Shown piece after piece: positions 62,701 to 64,000 of a stretch of 64,000 nucleotides of DNA. Both the position numbers and the translations under genes were made by a program. This DNA is from Centropus unirufus (lineage: Eukaryota; Chordata; Aves; Cuculiformes; Centropidae), in contig VYZI01000255.1 of NCBI GenBank assembly GCA_013397695.1, positions 1,066,281 through 1,130,280 of the forward strand, given 5' to 3'. The notes below the pieces were generated by a model. The model did not search any database. It was not told the DNA's origin and saw nothing but the letters and a program-made list of their open reading frames with translations. The stretch's first letter is position 1. Every line of letters starts with the position of its first letter.

Positions 62701-63801
62701 GCCAGGAATCCACAGGACTATTTGACATGTAGTCTCATTCAAAAGTAGGGAGAACAAAACAGAATAGAAAAAAAGCTCTTAAAAGCAAGAGTTAAAAATG
62801 CATCGCAAGCCTCCACTTCCAGGAAACGCAGAGAACCAGCAGCAGTTATTACAAGAAGTTACTTGTTGCAAGCCTGCCTTTACTTTATGCACTATACCTG
62901 CTACACCAGCCCACTTTCCAAAGGCCACAACTCGCATTCCTTTATGATCAACCATTTTTTCATAGTCAAACAGTCGAATTTCCTGAAAATACACAGCAGA
63001 CTAAGTATTAAAATTTTCAGTGAATGCAGTCAGTGGCACACTGCTCTCCCAGGATTTACCTTCTCCTATGACTTTGCCATCCTTCGCCACAGAGCTGATG
63101 AGTATGCATGAGAAAGGCAAATAATTTGTAACAAGATAAATATATAAAAATAAAAGCCTGAAAGTTCCATTGAAATCCTATTTTAGAGTCTCCGCATTGC
63201 TCGTGCACTCTTGGCACAGCGCTCCTCAACGTGCCAGTCCAGCTGCTGCAGACACATTCACATCCTCTGCCAAGAGGCCACTTAGTTCCAAGAGACCTGG
63301 CTGCCTCCCTTTGTATGCACGCTGGCTTGATAACTTTCCAACACGCCTTCATCCTCACACAGCTTGAACCTCTCTTGAGCATACCCTGCTCACAGCTCAC
63401 CTGCCTCACACACATAAACAGAGCAGTACTGCAAGCACCACATCCCCTGAGCAAGAAATACTCAGCTCCAGGCAAGGACAAACAATTCTCATTAGCTATT
63501 TACAAATATGCATGATGAAAGTAACCATACGAGGTAGGGAGCAAACTTTCAATCACACTTCAGCATTAAGTTCAGTTTCCACCCCACGCTAACAGCCAAT
63601 TGTCTTCACTGTGACGCAATTTACCTGTCTTAGAATCTCATCCAAAAGGGGCATGTTTGCCTCTTGGGCTTTAATAGTGTGCGAGAAGAAGGCATAGTTC
63701 TTTCTAGGGATTAATTTGTTCTCTGGAGGTCTCTTCACACCTAGTATCAGAGAAGCCTCAGAAATATCTTCTTGAATAATGCCACCTGCTTTGACATAAT
63801 C
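38632..63801 (-). CDS. AASS: AASS, alpha-aminoadipic semialdehyde synthase, 22 of 23 coding exons (whole-gene entry)
   Basis: Bifunctional mitochondrial matrix enzyme of the saccharopine pathway of lysine degradation. The N-terminal LKR domain condenses lysine and 2-oxoglutarate to saccharopine using NADPH. The C-terminal SDH domain oxidises saccharopine to glutamate and aminoadipic semialdehyde using NAD+. The 22 exons give 857 codons plus a stop, about the human length without its first 70 or so residues, which with the mitochondrial presequence lie beyond the right edge. Numbering starts at the first codon here. Seen: LKR (about 1-375) with the G-T-G-N-V-S dinucleotide motif; SDH (about 405-857) with the G-S-G-Y-V-S NAD-binding motif and G-L-D-P-G-L-D-H. 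One extra base in the exon at 48068 breaks the SDH frame and, taken literally, truncates the protein. All other exon phases agree. The coordinates span introns. Confidence 0.96.
38751..40277 (-). other. AASS intron, 1.5 kb
   Basis: Nothing recognised. A GC-richer patch at 38.8-39.2 kb carries overlapping chance frames on both strands. Confidence 0.6.
40278..40454 (-). CDS. AASS: AASS exon: SDH domain, R-H-P-S-G-H motif
   Basis: Acceptor CTTTTCTCTCAG, donor GATG|GTAAGT. Residues 760-818: E-R-D-M-I-V-M-R, then L-R-H-P-S-G-H-L-E, then S-A-M-A-K-T-V-G, a conserved part of saccharopine dehydrogenases. Confidence 0.96.
40455..40785 (-). other. AASS intron, 0.33 kb
   Basis: Nothing recognised. Confidence 0.6.
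40786..40874 (-). CDS. AASS: AASS exon: SDH domain
   Basis: Acceptor CTTCTGCCAG, donor CTTTG|GTATGT. Residues 730-759, L-G-L-L-G-D-E-P-V-P to M-E-M-K-L-P-F. Confidence 0.94.
41028..41143 (-). CDS. AASS: AASS exon: SDH domain
   Basis: Acceptor CTTTTAATACAG, donor GGAATG|GTAAAA. Residues 692-729, K-E-L-M-C-K-L-V-G-I to Q-L-E-A-V-E. This segment is less conserved but collinear with the human protein. Confidence 0.94.
42335..43125 (-). mobile_element. CR1 LINE, 5'-truncated, with ORF2 C-terminal remnant
   Basis: The + strand starts with the reversed CR1 3' end (CATAGAATCAT, then 'aagacctctaagatcatcga'). Towards 43.1 kb, minus-strand translation gives F-R-K-F-S-K-A-E-C-Q-V and K-D-L-G-V-L-V-N-N, which match the C-terminal part of CR1 ORF2. 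The frame is interrupted, so this is a dead copy. Confidence 0.92.
43385..43585 (-). mobile_element. older CR1-like fragment
   Basis: Reversed CR1 features are recognisable but diverged: 'tcctgaaagccttta', 'gaacctgttacagcac' and 'gaagaaaattttcctaattt'. Likely a different, older subfamily than the adjacent copy. Confidence 0.6.
43694..43789 (-). CDS. AASS: AASS exon: SDH domain
   Basis: Acceptor CTTCTATTCCAG, donor ACCTGG|GTAAGT; 32 codons in phase 0 (660-691). G-F-V-K-L-G-L-I-N is conserved; the following Pro/Ser-rich stretch is more variable. Confidence 0.95.
43790..45960 (-). other. AASS intron, 2.2 kb
   Basis: Contains a short direct tandem repeat near 44.8 kb; no transposon or exon recognised. 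Confidence 0.6.
44796..44837. repeat. two-copy direct repeat of about 21 bp
   Basis: The block 'aactgcactatccatggaaa' occurs twice back to back, differing only at the unit end. Probably slippage. Confidence 0.85.
45961..46128 (-). CDS. AASS: AASS exon: SDH domain
   Basis: Acceptor CAAAATTTAG, donor TACAAA|GTAAGT; 56 codons in phase 0 (604-659). Includes P-M-D-F-F-P-G-L-N-L-E-G and N-R-D-S-T-K-Y-A-E. Its phase-0 start proves that the preceding exon should be 141 nt, not 142. Confidence 0.96.
46262..46356. repeat. TAAA-rich simple repeat
   Basis: Seven or more perfect AAAT units, then an imperfect ATA/AATA extension. It produces artificial Phe/Leu/Tyr/Ile-rich reading frames on the minus strand. 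Confidence 0.97.
47757..47842 (-). mobile_element. MIR-like SINE remnant
   Basis: On the minus strand the pattern 'taatgagtaaagccctgaac' then 'ggtctgggttcagattcc' follows the MIR core, including the tRNA-derived B-box (GGTTCRANNCC). Old and diverged; boundaries approximate. Confidence 0.55.
48068..48209 (-). CDS. AASS: AASS exon: SDH domain, carries a one-base frame break
   Basis: Acceptor AATCTGACAG, donor GGAGAG|GTAAAG. The exon is 142 nt, but both neighbours demand 141. The protein reads V-V-S-Y-T-S-F-C-G-G, then jumps frame to L-P-A-P-E-H-S-D-N-P, collinear with human AASS. The extra base lies in the CCC at 48180-48182 (GGG on the coding strand). Read literally, a TGA follows at 48158-48156. 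This could be an assembly error in a short homopolymer, an allele, or real inactivation of SDH. Confidence 0.9.
48210..48633 (-). other. AASS intron, 0.42 kb
   Basis: Nothing recognised. Confidence 0.6.
48634..48742 (-). CDS. AASS: AASS exon: SDH domain, G-L-D-P-G-L-D-H
   Basis: Acceptor GTTATTTTTAG, donor GCTACG|GTAAGG. Residues 520-556, with M-G-L-D-P-G-L-D-H-M-L-A-M-E, a hallmark of saccharopine dehydrogenases. The human G-E-L before it reads S-E-M here. Confidence 0.96.
48743..49998 (-). other. AASS intron, 1.3 kb
   Basis: Contains a MIR-like remnant (49766-49865) and a short duplicated 'gacctctttg' motif near 49.24 kb. Confidence 0.65.
49766..49865 (+). mobile_element. MIR-like SINE remnant
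   Basis: The + strand follows the MIR consensus over about 100 bases: 'gtgtttagaggactagtct', a degraded B-box, then 'cactctgccacacactc' and 'tgtgactctggggcaagg', the typical MIR end. Diverged but collinear. Confidence 0.7.
49999..50109 (-). CDS. AASS: AASS exon: SDH domain
   Basis: Acceptor TTCATTTGTAG, donor GAGAG|GTAAGT. Residues 484-519: L-L-P-Y-S-A-H-P-L-V, then V-T-A-S-Y-L-T-P-A-M. Confidence 0.96.
50110..50958 (-). other. AASS intron, 0.85 kb
   Basis: Nothing recognised. Confidence 0.6.
50959..51088 (-). CDS. AASS: AASS exon: SDH nucleotide-binding domain
   Basis: Acceptor CCTTTAAAACAG, donor ATCAG|GTCAGG. Residues 440-482. Includes Q-L-E-Q-L-T-K-R-Y and ends K-H-D-L-V-I, a Rossmann-fold segment collinear with human AASS. 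Confidence 0.95.
51089..55097 (-). other. AASS intron, 4.0 kb
   Basis: AT-rich; no repeat family, exon or RNA gene was recognised on either strand. Confidence 0.6.
55098..55219 (-). CDS. AASS: AASS exon: SDH NAD-binding motif
   Basis: Acceptor ATACTTCCTAG, donor ACAGTAG|GTATGT. Residues 399-439. K-K-V-L-L-L-G-S-G-Y-V-S-G-P-V is the Gly-rich NAD-binding loop opening the SDH domain. Confidence 0.96.
55220..57162 (-). other. AASS intron, 1.9 kb
   Basis: AT-rich; nothing recognised. Confidence 0.6.
57163..57230 (-). CDS. AASS: AASS exon: LKR-SDH linker
   Basis: Acceptor ATGTATTTCTAG, donor AGGAG|GTAGTG (weak). Residues 377-398, A-V-I-A-S-N-G-S-L to L-R-E-R. Confidence 0.93.
57324..57383 (-). 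CDS. AASS: AASS exon: end of LKR domain, 60 nt
   Basis: Acceptor TTCTCTCCGTAG, donor CGAGAT|GTAAGT; 20 codons in phase 0 (357-376), L-L-S-E-G-S-E-P-L-E to V-V-R-D. Small exon in the least conserved part of the protein. Confidence 0.92.
57384..57897 (-). other. AASS intron, 0.51 kb
   Basis: Nothing recognised apart from a T-rich run near 57.76 kb on the + strand. Confidence 0.6.
57898..58009 (-). CDS. AASS: AASS exon: LKR domain
   Basis: Acceptor TTCTCTCTTTCAG, donor GAGATG|GTAAGG. Residues 319-356: L-M-C-S-I-D-N-L-P-A-Q-L-P, nearly identical to human. Confidence 0.97.
58162..58284 (-). CDS. AASS: AASS exon: LKR domain
   Basis: Acceptor TTAATTGCTTTAG, donor GACAG|GTGAGG. Residues 278-318: I-C-D-I-S-A-D-T-G-G-S-I-E-F-M, then C-M-Y-D-A-D-Q-H. 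Confidence 0.97.
58285..59133 (-). other. AASS intron, 0.85 kb
   Basis: Nothing recognised. Confidence 0.6.
59134..59282 (-). CDS. AASS: AASS exon: LKR domain
   Basis: Acceptor CTTTCTTTGCAG, donor CACAA|GTAAGA. Residues 229-277: I-A-P-Y-T-T-C-L-I-N-G-I-Y-W, then E-G-C-P-G-L-P-H. Confidence 0.97.
59447..59574 (-). CDS. AASS: AASS exon: LKR domain
   Basis: Acceptor TTTCACCTCAG, donor ACTGAT|GTGAGC. Residues 186-228, including L-S-R-H-H-H-L-V-R-K and Y-D-K-H-P-E. Confidence 0.97.
59664..59742 (-). CDS. AASS: AASS exon: LKR domain
   Basis: Acceptor CATGGTTTACAG, donor TCTGGAG|GTATGC. Residues 160-185. Starts G-A-Q-E-M-F-N-A-L-P, directly after the G-T-G-N-V-S-K cofactor loop in the preceding exon. 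Confidence 0.96.
59743..61856 (-). other. AASS intron, 2.1 kb, mostly CR1
   Basis: About two thirds is the CR1 copy at 59998-61330. The flanks show nothing recognised. Confidence 0.7.
59998..61330 (-). mobile_element. CR1 LINE with reverse-transcriptase remnant, about 1.3 kb
   Basis: The 3' end lies at the left ('gaatgctttgggttgaaaa' on the + strand). Minus-strand translations contain R-G-K-S-C-L-T-N-L, then G-V-P-Q-G-S-V and L-S-K-F-A-D-D-I-K-L (the F-A-D-D catalytic box), and a C-terminal block ending A-W-P-A-G. These are in order, but frameshifts split them into several frames. It is 5'-truncated and in the same orientation as AASS. Confidence 0.95.
61857..62003 (-). CDS. AASS: AASS exon: LKR domain, cofactor-binding motif
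   Basis: Acceptor CTTTGATTTCAG, donor TCTAAG|GTAAGC; 49 codons in phase 0 (111-159). Starts H-I-G-M-A-H-N-Y-R-N and ends V-F-T-G-T-G-N-V-S-K, the Gly-rich dinucleotide loop of the reductase. Confidence 0.97.
62118..62185 (-). CDS. AASS: AASS exon: LKR domain
   Basis: Acceptor TTTTAACAATAG, donor TTCATG|GTAAGA. Residues 88-110: M-I-N-I-L-H-G-L-G to G-H-H-T-P-F-M. Confidence 0.95.
62186..62897 (-). other. AASS intron, 0.71 kb
   Basis: Nothing recognised. Confidence 0.6.
62898..62982 (-). CDS. AASS: AASS exon: LKR domain
   Basis: Acceptor TGTATTTTCAG, donor GTAGCAG|GTATAG. Residues 60-87: E-I-R-L-F-D-Y-E-K-M-V-D-H, then V-A-F-G-K-W-A-G-V-A. Confidence 0.97.
62983..63624 (-). other. AASS intron, 0.64 kb
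   Basis: Nothing recognised; open frames on both strands near 63.1-63.5 kb look like chance. Confidence 0.6.
63625..63801 (-). CDS. AASS: AASS exon: LKR domain, second coding exon
   Basis: Acceptor TTCTCTTTCATAG, donor AGACAG|GTAAAT; 59 codons in phase 0 (1-59). Starts D-Y-V-K-A-G-G-I and includes F-F-S-H-T-I-K-A-Q-E-A-N. By comparison with human, one coding exon of about 70 codons lies upstream, beyond the window. Confidence 0.96.
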
Positions 63802-64000
63802 CTATGAAAGAGAAAAATCCAAGTAAATTATCTGTTTTTTTCCATATTGAATGATCAGCACATAAGAAACTAGAACAGAGAACAAACAGATAATTCTACA
63901 AAGCAGAATCAAATTACTACATGTGATACATTCATAGACCTCTTTATCAAAAGGGATATCAACTATCAAACTGAGATTCCACGCTAATATCTTATGTATA
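63802..64000 (-). other. AASS intron continuing past the right edge
   Basis: AT-rich intronic sequence; the first coding exon is not in the window. Confidence 0.7.

Noticed and set aside
1..64000. CRISPR arrays, bacterial operons, tRNA or rRNA genes
   Set aside because: Eukaryotic intron-exon structure throughout; no regularly spaced repeats. The only tRNA-like box belongs to a SINE remnant.

Overview
The window is vertebrate nuclear DNA, AT-rich with long introns. Several CR1 LINE fragments, two old MIR-type SINE remnants and an alpharetrovirus-like LTR make a bird the most likely source; another sauropsid is possible, and the species cannot be named from this sequence. Assignment rests on reading splice sites and comparing exon translations with remembered vertebrate protein families; no alignment was run.

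Two protein genes converge on each other. On the + strand, 1243-30824 holds the last 18 coding exons of PTPRZ1 (receptor protein tyrosine phosphatase zeta): the end of the ectodomain, the transmembrane helix, the juxtamembrane segment, the active phosphatase domain D1, the inactive domain D2 and the C-terminal PDZ ligand. They join without a frame break into 700 residues. The large ectodomain lies left of the window. On the - strand, 63801 down to 38632 holds 22 coding exons of AASS (alpha-aminoadipic semialdehyde synthase, mitochondrial lysine degradation): the LKR reductase domain then the SDH dehydrogenase domain. Only the first coding exon and the 5' UTR lie beyond the right edge. The same tail-to-tail order, PTPRZ1 then AASS, is known on human chromosome 7q31. 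About 4.5 kb separates the likely poly(A) sites. The two genes have unrelated functions, and both promoters are outside the window.

Most notable: (1) an unassigned 123-nt, phase-0, fully open exon-like segment at 17804-17926, which would add 41 residues to D1 just before the WPD-loop exon; (2) an acceptor at 548, in phase with the exon before the transmembrane exon, leading to 18 codons and a stop, then AATAAA signals - a candidate terminal exon for a secreted, phosphacan-like product; (3) one extra base in a CCC run at 48180-48182 that breaks the AASS SDH frame, most simply an assembly error but possibly real; (4) the 3' end of a decayed endogenous retrovirus in the last PTPRZ1 intron.

Repeats: CR1 fragments at 5437-5601, 11152-11310, 42335-43125, 43385-43585 and 59998-61330; MIR-like remnants at 47757-47842 and 49766-49865; a TAAA-rich simple repeat at 46262-46356; and a 65-N gap at 9438-9502. 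No tRNA, rRNA, CRISPR array or bacterial-type system was seen.
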